The notes beneath the pieces are model-generated. The model was given only the letters and a program-made list of their open reading frames with translations. It did not search any database and was not told where the DNA came from. Source: an uncultured Halomonas sp. (GTDB lineage Bacteria; Pseudomonadota; Gammaproteobacteria; Pseudomonadales; Halomonadaceae). From it: 64,000 nucleotides of DNA. Every line of letters starts with the position of its first letter. The stretch's first letter is position 1. The position numbers and the translations under genes are program-made. Shown here piece after piece: positions 1 through 7,540 of this stretch. The stretch is taken from the NCBI RefSeq assembly GCF_947500835.1, contig NZ_CANMTQ010000001.1, forward strand, positions 310,001 through 374,000, given 5' to 3'.

Positions 1-1775
1 CCGACGGCCCAGTAGTGCGTCAGTGGATCAATCAACCCGGTCTGCAGGTCGATATGGGTGCGCAGATACCAGGACGCATCGAACAGCGCTGTTGCCTGCA
101 GCCAATCCCGGGATTCGCGATAGCGCACCGGCAAGGCGTGACGACACAGCTGAACCGGCGCCGCGAAGGGTCGCCAGTTCGGATTGCGAGGCAGATAAAG
201 CGCGTCAGGCGTCGTCGCCGCACGATGCCAGCGCCGCGCCGATGCCATGTAATCACGACGCACCCCGTGAAACTGAGTAGCGAGATGCGTGTCGCTGCGC
301 TGACTCAGCGACCCCGCATCCGACCGGCCAAATGCCAGGGGCACGCCGGGGAGCACCTCGATCACCGCCGCATGACCAAAAACCGCCAGCAGCCGCTCGT
401 GATACTCGGTGTCCGCGTTTACTGAGACCTCATCCCAATAGCCCAGTCGTTCGACCACCGAACGGTGCAGCATCAACGACGAGATATTGCGATATACCCA
501 GCCTTCTTCCATGCGCCAGCGATGAAAGACGAGCCCCGGTCTGACCCGCACCCAGTGGCTCAGGCAGGCGCTGGCCTTGGGGGCCGCCTGCAGGGCCGCT
601 ACCTGACGCTCGATCTTCTGGGCATGGGACCAGTCATCGCTGTCATGCGTCGTGATCAAGGCGCCGGACGCCGCTGCCAGGCCCGTATTGCGGGCCGCAT
701 AGGCGCCCTGATTCTCGGAGTGTCGCAGCAGCCGGTAGCCGATGGTGGCCGGGCAGTCCTGGGCCAGTTGCTCGAGTACCCGAACGCTGTCGTCGGTGCT
801 GGCATCGTCCACCACCAGTATTTCCAGGTTCGGCCAGGTCTGGGCAAACAGGCTGCGCAGAGCAGTACCTATCGTGGAAGCTGCGTTGTACACCGGCAGG
901 ATGACGCTGACACAGGGGGTGTCGGCAGTCTTTTCGCCAAACGCTGAAGACCTGTGGTGGTCGACCACGCCAGTACAGGCCAGATTATCCAAGGACAGCG
1001 GCTGGCGCTCATTGTGCAAGGCAATGGGCAGAAGCCCCTGGGCCTGCAACGGCCGATTGATCCAGGCCAGGCGCGTCTGGATCGCATCGCTCTGCGCCAA
1101 CCAGTTGGCCTGGGCAAGGTCGATATCCGAACAATCCGGGAAACGCCGCGAGAGTGTGGCCAACACGGATCTGGCCCGGGTTTGATCACCGAGTTGAAAG
1201 AGAGCTTCCAGGGCCAGCAGTCCCGGCCCTGGATGATCCGGCCAGGTCAGCAACGCGTCATGGGGCAACAGGCATTTCGCGACCGCGGACCAATCTTCTT
1301 GCAAGGCCCACCAGCGCGCCAACGCCCAGCCTGCGTACTGGCGCTCTTCCCGGGGGGCCTCCCCATCGCACATCGAAGCACGCAGACGCGGCACCATCAT
1401 TGCGCTCAAGCCGCGCCAGAGATGATATTCCCAGGCCAGGGCGCGGTTGCGTCGAGGCAACCGCCCTTCTGCCTGGCCATGGCGCAGGTAATGCACCAGC
1501 GGATTCAGCCCTGCCGCGGTGACATCCGGGTAGGCCTCGAGATACCAGACGCCATCGAACGTCGGCCCTGGGCTGAGGCCTGCCGCAGCGCCATGCATCA
1601 AGTAGTGTCTGGCCGGATCTCGTCGCGCGGCAGGACTTTCAGCCACGCCGGGCTGAGCGAGATACCAATTCGCATCGAACAGGCCAGACTGCGCAAGTAG
1701 ACGCCGCTCGCCCTGCAAGTGATCTCGCGAACCTTGCAATACAAGCCGGCGCACGACGCGCTGAATAACGGTCAT
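1..1775 (-). CDS. Family 2 glycosyltransferase with WYL/YPDV-type repeats (C-terminus cut by window edge)
   Basis: The frame is open from an ATG at 1775 to the window edge (591 codons seen, no stop). Residues 31-105 carry two copies of a short module with FD..WYL, YPDV and HYL..G signatures. A helical TPR-like stretch follows, then a GT-A fold glycosyltransferase domain starting near residue 288 (VSVILPVYNA, VVDDASTDDS) with the metal-binding HDSDDWSH at 378-385. Another FDASWYL module begins just before the edge. Family knowledge: GT2 enzymes transfer sugars from nucleotide sugars in the cytoplasm. It is a full-length relative of the AT-rich glycosyltransferase at 7525-9408. The acceptor and sugar cannot be read from the sequence; a role in building the exported polysaccharide is inferred from the locus. 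Confidence 0.85.
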   Translation of the reverse strand, partial: MTVIQRVVRRLVLQGSRDHLQGERRLLAQSGLFDANWYLAQPGVAESPAARRDPARHYLMHGAAAGLSPGPTFDGVWYLEAYPDVTAAGLNPLVHYLRHGQAEGRLPRRNRALAWEYHLWRGLSAMMVPRLRASMCDGEAPREERQYAGWALARWWALQEDWSAVAKCLLPHDALLTWPDHPGPGLLALEALFQLGDQTRARSVLATLSRRFPDCSDIDLAQANWLAQSDAIQTRLAWINRPLQAQGLLPIALHNERQPLSLDNLACTGVVDHHRSSAFGEKTADTPCVSVILPVYNAASTIGTALRSLFAQTWPNLEILVVDDASTDDSVRVLEQLAQDCPATIGYRLLRHSENQGAYAARNTGLAAASGALITTHDSDDWSHAQKIERQVAALQAAPKASACLSHWVRVRPGLVFHRWRMEEGWVYRNISSLMLHRSVVERLGYWDEVSVNADTEYHERLLAVFGHAAVIEVLPGVPLAFGRSDAGSLSQRSDTHLATQFHGVRRDYMASARRWHRAATTPDALYLPRNPNWRPFAAPVQLCRHALPVRYRESRDWLQATALFDASWYLRTHIDLQTGLIDPLTHYWAV

Positions 1776-1803
1776 CAAATTTCTTCCAGACAAGATGAAC
1801 GAC

Positions 1804-1876
1804 ACATCGCTTGTTGAAGCGAGTGTCGAAATAGCCAACGTCAAAGATTTTGGTGGGAGTCGGGATTATCGGGCTG
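1804..1876 (+). repeat. Degenerate copy of the ~75-bp two-hairpin repeat
   Basis: ATCGCTTGTTGAAGCGAG at the left and GGTGGGAGTCGGGATTATCGG at the right match the two ends of better copies at 2619 and 2789 with several changes. It fills most of the gap between the glycosyltransferase and the vapC-like gene. Confidence 0.55.
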
Positions 1877-1885
1877 CTCTAGGTC

Positions 1886-2266
1886 TCAGTGCACGGGTGG
1901 CTGATAGGCTGCGTCGAACCTGCCGGCCATATCCGCAAGGCGCTTGTCTAGTGTCCACAATTGCGCACCAGGTGTGATGAGCGTCGAGGCAAGCAAGCAC
2001 ATGTCGACCAGGCCACACCCAAGGCCATACAGTTTTTCACGCTCGATGAAATCCATCACCTCCTGCAAGCTGGCTTGATGACAGGATCGCAAAAGACCAA
2101 CGCTACGCAGCGTTTGAGCCCGTGGCGAAGGAGGTGTCCCGCAGGCCAGTTCAGCCAGGACCATTGGATGGCTTTGTACCAGATCCTTTTCGAGCAACGC
2201 GACCAGGTCATCGTTTCGTTTCCTGAAATGATCTACCCACACCGAGGTGTCGATAAGCACACTCAT
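1886..2266 (-). CDS. vapC: VapC-type PIN-domain toxin (endoribonuclease)
   Basis: About 126 residues starting at the ATG at 2266, whose ATGA overlaps the antitoxin stop; this coupling is why the longer reading from 2287 is not used. PIN-domain acidic residues are visible: LIDTSVWVD at the N-terminus, LAEL, GLVDMCLLAS and the C-terminal WTLDKRLADMA. PIN toxins of VapBC modules are Mg-dependent RNases that cut tRNA or rRNA when the antitoxin is lost. The length is normal for the family. The cellular target is not readable from the sequence. Confidence 0.88.
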   Translation of the reverse strand: MSVLIDTSVWVDHFRKRNDDLVALLEKDLVQSHPMVLAELACGTPPSPRAQTLRSVGLLRSCHQASLQEVMDFIEREKLYGLGCGLVDMCLLASTLITPGAQLWTLDKRLADMAGRFDAAYQPPVH

Positions 2267-2472
2267 TGCGTCGAGGGCTCCTCGCAACGACGCGGTATAT
2301 CAGGCATCTCGGGCGCGGTCCCGCCCAAGGCAGCAAGGCGACGGGCTGCTTGCACTCGCACATAGGTCTTGACGGCTTCCCGAAAAAGGTCCGATGGTTT
2401 GTCTATCCCCGGTTCGGCAAGCTCCAGCGCCTGTTCGTATAGAGCATCATCTATGGTAATAGTTGTCCGCAC
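2263..2472 (-). CDS. vapB: VapB-type antitoxin with N-terminal DNA-binding segment
   Basis: A 69-residue protein with a GTG start at 2472 and a GAGGA ribosome site about 8 bases upstream. The N-terminus MRTTITIDD is typical of ribbon-helix-helix VapB-like antitoxins; the C-terminal half would wrap the PIN toxin. Stop and toxin start overlap by four bases (ATGA), so the pair is translationally coupled. A near-perfect inverted repeat directly upstream (2493-2514) is the likely autoregulatory operator. Confidence 0.85.
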   Translation of the reverse strand: MRTTITIDDALYEQALELAEPGIDKPSDLFREAVKTYVRVQAARRLAALGGTAPEMPDIPRRCEEPSTQ

Positions 2473-2492
2473 GACAAAATCCTCGCATCATT

Positions 2493-2514
2493 TTTGATGC
2501 AATAATGCATCAAA
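2493..2514. promoter_or_regulatory. Probable operator of the vapBC-type module
   Basis: Nine-base arms TTTGATGCA and TGCATCAAA are exact inverted repeats separated by ATAA, 20 to 40 bases upstream of the GTG start. Antitoxins of this class usually bind such palindromes to repress their own operon; binding here is inferred. Confidence 0.7.
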
Positions 2515-2618
2515 TGCGTCATCGTCGCAAATTCAAGTAAGTTCTAGGCGCTGTTTTGACTGTCCAACCAGTGCTACGAGTGCCGATCGCAGATCATTAC
2601 CAACAGGAACGACAACAC

Positions 2619-2692
2619 ATCGCTCGCTGAAGCGAGATCCCGCAGGCAGCCATGACCCCTGCCTTTGGTAGAAGCCCGATTCATCGGGCGAT
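2619..2692 (+). repeat. ~75-bp two-hairpin interspersed repeat, copy 2
   Basis: Starts ATCGCTCGCTGAAGCGAG (hairpin 1) and ends GCCCGATTCATCGGGCGAT (hairpin 2), with a GGCAGCC...TTTGGTAG middle. The outer ATCGC and GCGAT are inverted. Confidence 0.8.
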
Positions 2693-2787
2693 TTCACCTC
2701 GGCAGCGGACTACGCTCTTCCCGACGACCGTAGCGTAGGTAGTGCAGCAGCGGGTTGAGACCGCTGATGGCAACGTCCGGGTTGTCG
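2693..2787 (-). pseudogene. Detached 3' fragment of the coiled-coil protein gene
   Basis: This piece repeats the last ~30 codons plus stop of the gene ending at 2864, as part of the 170-bp tandem duplication. It has no start codon or ribosome site of its own and carries a few substitutions, so it is a relic rather than a gene. Confidence 0.75.
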
Positions 2788-2788
2788 C

Positions 2789-2862
2789 ATCGCTCGCTGA
2801 AGCGAGCTCCCACAGGCAGCCATGACCGCTGGTTTTGGTAGGAGCCCGATTCATCGGGCGAT
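2789..2862 (+). repeat. ~75-bp two-hairpin interspersed repeat, copy 3
   Basis: Nearly identical to copy 2. It lies directly after the stop of the 863-residue protein gene (stop at 2866-2864), so its hairpins would fall in that transcript's 3' end. Confidence 0.8.
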
Positions 2863-2863
2863 T

Positions 2864-5455
2864 TCACCTCGGCAGCGGACTACGCTCTTCCCGACGACCG
2901 TAGCGCAAGTAATGCAGTAGCGGGTTGAGACCGCTGATGGCAACGTCCGGGTTGTCGTTCAAATACCACTGACTGTCGAAGTGTTCGCTGGGATTGCGCC
3001 CTTCGAAACCACCGAACTTGAGATAGTGCAATGCCGGGTCGCGGGCATAGCGTTTTTCGGCGGCCACGTCCGGATAGGTCTTCAGGTACCAGGCCTTGTC
3101 GAACAACCCAGAGGCGACAAGCTCCGCGGCATCGCGCTTTTGTTTGCGCTTGTTGGTCCGGGCCCCCTTGCCATCCTGCTTGCCAGCTTCCTGGTCGACC
3201 AGGTCCGGTTCATATCGAAGCTTGAGCCCTTCGAGCTGCTGCTCCTTGTGTTCGAGCATGTCGGTCAGCTTTGCAAGCTCTTCATAGCGAGTGGCGATAC
3301 TGGCGTCTTTCTCCTCCAACTGCTGCTGCCACTCTGCCTGCTGAGCCATCAGGCGATTCTGCTGCGCCTCAAGCTCGAAACGCGCCTGGTCGAGTTCATC
3401 ACGAAGCGCAGCGCGCTCGCTTTCCAGATATGTCAGCGACTTTTCCAGCAGGGCTCGCGCCTGCTCGGACTCTTCGAATGCCGCTTGCTGTTGCTGCTTG
3501 TCGGCACCGGTCCGATCCAGCATGTCGGTCAGCCTGGCCAATTCTTCGAAGTGAGTGGCCATGTCGGTGTCTTTCTCGCCCAGCTGCTGGTACCACTGGG
3601 TTTGCTGGCTCTTGAAACTATTTTGCTGAGCGGCAAGGTCGAAACGCACCTGGTCACGCTCCTTGCGTAACATATCGCGCTCGCTTTCAAGCTGGGCAAG
3701 GGATGCCTCCAATAGGGCTCGAGCTTCCTGAACCTCCTCGAATGCCAGCTGCTGTTGCCGCCTATCGGCTCCCGCCTGTTCAAGCATCTCGGTCAGCTTG
3801 GCCAACTCATCGAATCGCGTGGCAATATTGGCGTCTTTCTCCTCCAACTGCTGCTGCCACTGTGCCTGCTGGGCCACCAGATTGTTCTGCTGCGCTGCAA
3901 GCTCGAAATAGACCTGGTCGCACTCCTCGCGCAAGGCATCGTGTTCGCTTTCAAGATGCTTCAACGACGCTTCCAGCATGCTACGTACGTCTTCTGCTTC
4001 TTCGGATACCGTCTGATGCTTCTGGTTGTTCGTGTCCGCCTGCTCAAGCTTGCCGTATAGAGCCGTCAGCTCCTGGTTACGCTCGGCCAACGTCGACTGT
4101 TGATCGGCAAGTTTTTGCTCAAACTCAGCAATCCTGGCTTGCTGATCGCTTATCGTCGTATCGCGCTGGGCCAGTTGTTGCTCAAGCGCCTCTTCCCTGG
4201 CCGTATCTTCCTGCCCAGAAGCGTCACGGGCCGATAGCTGCTGTCGCAACTGGTCGAGCTGTAGCGCTTGAACCTTCAGTGCCGCATCTTTTTCAGTGAA
4301 GCGGTGTATCAGGGTGTCGTCCTGGGCCTGCCACTCCTGCAGCGTGGCTTCCTGCTGGCGCAGCTTCTCGGCCTGGGCGGCATTCTCGCTCTGGAGTTGC
4401 AGCATCTGCTGCGTACTTTCCACCTGTTGCCGATACTGGGCATCCAGCTTGTCGCGAAGCGCTTTAAGCTCTGCCCTGGACTCATCCCGCAGCTCCTGCA
4501 ACAGGTTGATCCGCTCGGTCAGCAGGCTACGCTCGTGAGCATGACGCTCGATCTGCTGCTCCAGACGCTGTTTGACCCCACTGACTTCCTGGCTACGTGC
4601 TTCCAGTTCTTCGCATATCCGTTCATAGGATTGGGAAACCTCGTCCAGTTGCCGCGCCTGAACTTCCATGCTCGCGCTCAAGGACTCCGCCCATTGCTTC
4701 TGGGTCCGCGCGGTATAGCCATCCAGGCAGGTACGCCCCAGTCGCGCGAAGACATCCCGCACCACCTGCTGCGCAGCAGGCGATCGGTTCGATCCGAGCA
4801 GATTGCGCAGCATGGCGCATTGGTGCTCACCGGCGGCAATCACGCCTAACCCCTCACCGTGATGAAACACGAACCCAGGATGGCGAGTGCTCAACGTTTC
4901 GAAATCGCGAAACACTTCACACTCCGCATCGCGTCGGGCGACGGAAGGGATCAACACCACCCCTTGCGGCGAGAGCTTGGGAATCCAGCGATCGAACAAG
5001 TATCCAACGCTGCGCGTCTCGGCGGGAACGTCCAATACCAACAAGTCCAGGCTTGCGTCTTCGAACTGAGCCAGCACGCTGGCAGGCTCGCTATCGATGA
5101 GCTGGGAAAACGTGCCATATTCCTGATCGTTGTATTGTTTCAGGACGTCAAACGACTTCGCCTTTTGATCGTTTTCCCAGGAATGGATGGCATAGCAGCG
5201 TGCATCCAGATTCAGCCGCGAAACGCCTTGGCATATAGCGAAGTGCGGCACGCCTTGCTGCATGCCCAGCGTGACGACCTGGCGTGGCTGCAACGCCTCA
5301 ACCAGCCAGAACAGAAATGGCAAATGCTCCAACCACGCCGAGCGTTCAAGATAACGGGGCTGCCAGAACATCGAGTTCTGGGCCAACGTATTGAGAGACG
5401 GCTTGATCGCCAGTTCGTTATGGCGCGTTGCCACGTTCGTTGCATCTTCGCTCAC
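2864..5455 (-). CDS. Degenerate methyltransferase-like domain + long repeat-built coiled coil + C-terminal WYL/YPDV repeats
   Basis: 863 residues from a GTG start. Residues ~45-215 align in pattern with the class I methyltransferase-like domain common in glycan gene clusters (LGMQQGVPHF, DLLVLDV, WIPKLSPQGVVL, HHGEGLGVIAAG), but the usual HIDG.H and HD residues are absent, so catalysis is doubtful. Residues ~250-760 are almost wholly Gln/Glu/Leu-rich coiled coil; residues ~485-748 are three 88-residue copies of one unit. The last ~90 residues hold two FD..WYL..PDV modules, as in the neighbouring glycosyltransferases. The layout recalls WbdD, whose coiled coil sets O-antigen length in E. coli O9a, but no kinase domain is present; a ruler or scaffold role is inference. 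Confidence 0.75.
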   Translation of the reverse strand: MSEDATNVATRHNELAIKPSLNTLAQNSMFWQPRYLERSAWLEHLPFLFWLVEALQPRQVVTLGMQQGVPHFAICQGVSRLNLDARCYAIHSWENDQKAKSFDVLKQYNDQEYGTFSQLIDSEPASVLAQFEDASLDLLVLDVPAETRSVGYLFDRWIPKLSPQGVVLIPSVARRDAECEVFRDFETLSTRHPGFVFHHGEGLGVIAAGEHQCAMLRNLLGSNRSPAAQQVVRDVFARLGRTCLDGYTARTQKQWAESLSASMEVQARQLDEVSQSYERICEELEARSQEVSGVKQRLEQQIERHAHERSLLTERINLLQELRDESRAELKALRDKLDAQYRQQVESTQQMLQLQSENAAQAEKLRQQEATLQEWQAQDDTLIHRFTEKDAALKVQALQLDQLRQQLSARDASGQEDTAREEALEQQLAQRDTTISDQQARIAEFEQKLADQQSTLAERNQELTALYGKLEQADTNNQKHQTVSEEAEDVRSMLEASLKHLESEHDALREECDQVYFELAAQQNNLVAQQAQWQQQLEEKDANIATRFDELAKLTEMLEQAGADRRQQQLAFEEVQEARALLEASLAQLESERDMLRKERDQVRFDLAAQQNSFKSQQTQWYQQLGEKDTDMATHFEELARLTDMLDRTGADKQQQQAAFEESEQARALLEKSLTYLESERAALRDELDQARFELEAQQNRLMAQQAEWQQQLEEKDASIATRYEELAKLTDMLEHKEQQLEGLKLRYEPDLVDQEAGKQDGKGARTNKRKQKRDAAELVASGLFDKAWYLKTYPDVAAEKRYARDPALHYLKFGGFEGRNPSEHFDSQWYLNDNPDVAISGLNPLLHYLRYGRREERSPLPR
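3212..4003 (-). repeat. Three tandem 264-bp (88-codon) units inside the coiled-coil gene
   Basis: The same landmark (the EEKD codons, TCTTTCTC on the plus strand) recurs at 3306, 3570 and 3834, exactly 264 bp apart. Units encode EE..EARALLE.SL, LESE, DQ..F.L, AQQN, QWQQQL and EEKD, then EELA.LT.ML. The spacing is in frame (88 codons), so unit loss or gain would change coiled-coil length without breaking the gene. Confidence 0.9.
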
Positions 5456-5623
5456 GGCTTATGTCCCGATTGCATCATCTGGTTGCTTCGCATCGCATTA
5501 TCCATGCGAGGGAATAGGTGTATTTGAGAACGCTTGATTGCGAAATTTTTATTGAGTCAATTTAAAGACAAAATAGATAACTAGTTCATACTTGGATTTT
5601 TTTCGAAAAATCCTGGCTCATTA
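5456..5623. other. AT-rich gap between two polysaccharide genes
   Basis: The base composition switches here from GC-rich (left) to strongly AT-rich (right). TTTTTATTGAGTC and AATTTAAAG-like tracts could hold a leftward promoter for the coiled-coil gene, but no clear -35/-10 pair can be assigned. Confidence 0.4.
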
Positions 5624-6424
5624 TTACAGGATGAAATCTTTCTTAACTTCCTCTAAATTTACCGAGCTCAACTTTCTATATTTCTCAACTAAAGTACTAT
5701 CAAATATGTCTGAATCCTTATGAATTGTTCTAATCCATGCAAACTCCCTAGGATCTATAACAGTTGGAACTTTCTCATCAACTTTCATATGATTTCCCAA
5801 AGAGTAAACGGATACCTCAGTATGCTCAAAAGTACTACCAGCCGCGTCAAAAAAATTTATCCAAGCAATGCCAATCGCAATTTTTGGTACACATATTTTA
5901 TAAATCTCTGTTATCTTTTCATCATTAACAATGGCGCCATAACCAGAACTAAATGAAATGCAATAACCAACAAACCCATGGTTTAGATAGCCACTCAACA
6001 ACTCTAGATAGTTTTTTGAAACCGCATCATCATCATCCAGTCTAATAGTACTATAAACAACATCTTCTCCCATTTCTTTAAGCATGGTTTCAATGGTTGC
6101 GTTCATTTGAAGATTTATCGATTCTTCATAGCACAACTTTACAAGCTTAAAGTTTCTGTGAGGAGAAACTAAATTTGAAAGCCTGTCAAAGTACTCATCT
6201 GGCATACTTTCTGAAACAAAAATAAGAACAGTAACTTCTGTACTATTCATGTTTTTAATAGAAGGAAGGGTTATTAACTTGAAAACCTTTTCTCTCTCTT
6301 CCAACCTTGCGCGATCAAAAAGCTTTTCTTTGTAACTGTTAAACTCATTACTCTTATTTAGCTTCCATGAACGGGACATACTTAAGACGCTATATCTTAT
6401 CATTACGAAGGAATGCTTTTTCAT
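5624..6424 (-). CDS. Putative rhamnosyltransferase-like glycosyltransferase
   Basis: 266 residues, AT-rich codons. The pattern FVSESMPDEYFDRL, then STIRLDDDDAVSKNY, then GYCISFSSGYG and a C-terminal SVNLEEV matches the putative rhamnosyltransferase family (PF11316 type) found in capsule and O-antigen loci; the DDDD cluster is the expected metal/nucleotide-sugar site. Soluble, cytoplasmic. The nearby rmlC and rmlD make a rhamnose donor plausible but do not prove the sugar. It is separated by 90 bases from the ATP-grasp gene upstream and is probably co-transcribed with it. Confidence 0.7.
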   Translation of the reverse strand: MKKHSFVMIRYSVLSMSRSWKLNKSNEFNSYKEKLFDRARLEEREKVFKLITLPSIKNMNSTEVTVLIFVSESMPDEYFDRLSNLVSPHRNFKLVKLCYEESINLQMNATIETMLKEMGEDVVYSTIRLDDDDAVSKNYLELLSGYLNHGFVGYCISFSSGYGAIVNDEKITEIYKICVPKIAIGIAWINFFDAAGSTFEHTEVSVYSLGNHMKVDEKVPTVIDPREFAWIRTIHKDSDIFDSTLVEKYRKLSSVNLEEVKKDFIL

Positions 6425-6514
6425 AAAAACCCCATAAATATGACCTTTATACTGCTAGATAATAGCGTGCACTTTTTAAAGATTAAACATCACCAAATTA
6501 TAACTAAAAAAAGA

Positions 6515-7540
6515 CTACCGTTTGGTCAAAAACTCCAAAAGCCTACCTTCTGCCTCTAAATACATTTCTCCCAGATACCTGTCAAAACTATCATTAAAGT
6601 AGTTAAATTGGCCTGGACGTGGTGTAAACTCACCAAAAATAAAATTTTTACCGCATTTCAAGAAATCAATTCTCATGAAAGGCTCATGTATATGTTTGCT
6701 CACGTAAGATGCAACGTCCATTTCATGCGAAGAGAAACCATCACCTATAAAATTTTTATTCGGCAATCCTGTATTAGCAGGAGAGCCATCTGGCATCCAA
6801 TCACAGTAACGGGCTACTCCTGAACGGTCTACTTCCAAAACAAAGCCCACTTTTCCAAAAAAGCAATAGAACTTCAAATCTCTTGCAGGCCGACATATGC
6901 CTTTGTCGAACTCACCTATAAATTCTTCCAGAAACCACGAATCGGACCCCACAATTTTATTCTTTAGAAGCTCTTCAATTCTATTAGATACTTCTTCTAA
7001 AGAAGAAAAATAATTGCCTGTTTTTACTTCATAGGAAATACCACCCTCGCCTATGATGTATACCCCATGACTAGAGGAGCCGTTCTCAGGCTTCAAGACC
7101 ATCCCGGGGCGAATCGTCAAATTTTTAAATTTTGTTTTTTCCTGGTAAACCTCAGGACGCAAAATTCCTAAATCGTCGATAAAGCTATATGCTTTACGTT
7201 TATTATTGAGATTCCAAGCTGGGCTATATCGGTGTAACTGTCTTCTTCTTGTGGACTGAACAAGTGATCGTTCAAAAGATGCAACTCTGTACAGAGGCAC
7301 ACTAGACTGATTCAATATCCTAGTAAGCCTTTCAGTATAATCGTCGATATAAATGAAGCTTGAAAGCTTTTCTAATAGATCTTTTTTATTTTTTTCACTA
7401 CTCTTATTTAAATCATTTAGCAAGCTATTGACCAGCTTAGACTTCTGTTCCTTTAAAGCTCTAATTTCACTCTCTGTGCTCTCGATATTGCTTAAAGTTC
7501 CCTCAATAGCAGAATTTATTTCGTTCACAACTGGCCCCAT
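6515..7540 (-). CDS. TupA-like ATP-grasp protein
   Basis: 341 residues. The first ~60 residues are a predicted coiled coil (EIRALKEQKSKLV). An ATP-grasp fold follows: VLKPENGSSSHGVYII (glycine-rich loop), DSWFLEEFIG, and the metal-binding FMRIDFL...IFGEFTPRPG near the C-terminus. TupA-like members are thought to join amino acids or other groups to polysaccharides by acyl-phosphate chemistry; the substrate here is unknown. Its ATG overlaps the end of the upstream glycosyltransferase by 16 bases, so the two are coupled. AT-rich like its neighbours. Confidence 0.75.
   Translation of the reverse strand: MGPVVNEINSAIEGTLSNIESTESEIRALKEQKSKLVNSLLNDLNKSSEKNKKDLLEKLSSFIYIDDYTERLTRILNQSSVPLYRVASFERSLVQSTRRRQLHRYSPAWNLNNKRKAYSFIDDLGILRPEVYQEKTKFKNLTIRPGMVLKPENGSSSHGVYIIGEGGISYEVKTGNYFSSLEEVSNRIEELLKNKIVGSDSWFLEEFIGEFDKGICRPARDLKFYCFFGKVGFVLEVDRSGVARYCDWMPDGSPANTGLPNKNFIGDGFSSHEMDVASYVSKHIHEPFMRIDFLKCGKNFIFGEFTPRPGQFNYFNDSFDRYLGEMYLEAEGRLLEFLTKR

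Larger units (their letters stand above)
2618..2957. repeat. 170-bp tandem duplication covering a two-hairpin repeat and the 3' end of the coiled-coil gene
   Basis: Bases 2618-2787 and 2788-2957 match each other over the full 170 bp with roughly ten differences. Each unit starts with the ~75-bp interspersed repeat and continues into the last ~30 codons of the 863-residue protein gene, including its stop. Only the right-hand unit is joined to the gene; the left-hand one is a headless 3' fragment. This explains the otherwise gene-free stretch 2515-2863, in which nothing else was seen apart from the operator. Confidence 0.9.

Noticed and set aside
954..1700. Long plus-strand open frame opposite the first glycosyltransferase
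   Set aside because: Arg/Gln/His-rich shadow of the GC-rich minus-strand gene, no family motifs and no ribosome site.
1..1775. Frameshifted glycosyltransferase
   Set aside because: The minus frame is open without a break to the edge; only the window end hides the stop.
3212..4003. Regular repeats as a CRISPR array
   Set aside because: Units are 264 bp, in frame, coding and without short repeat/unique spacer alternation.
2981..5527. Several plus-strand frames over the coiled-coil gene
   Set aside because: Leu/Arg-rich antisense of Gln/Glu-rich repeats; they follow the 264-bp period of the real gene.
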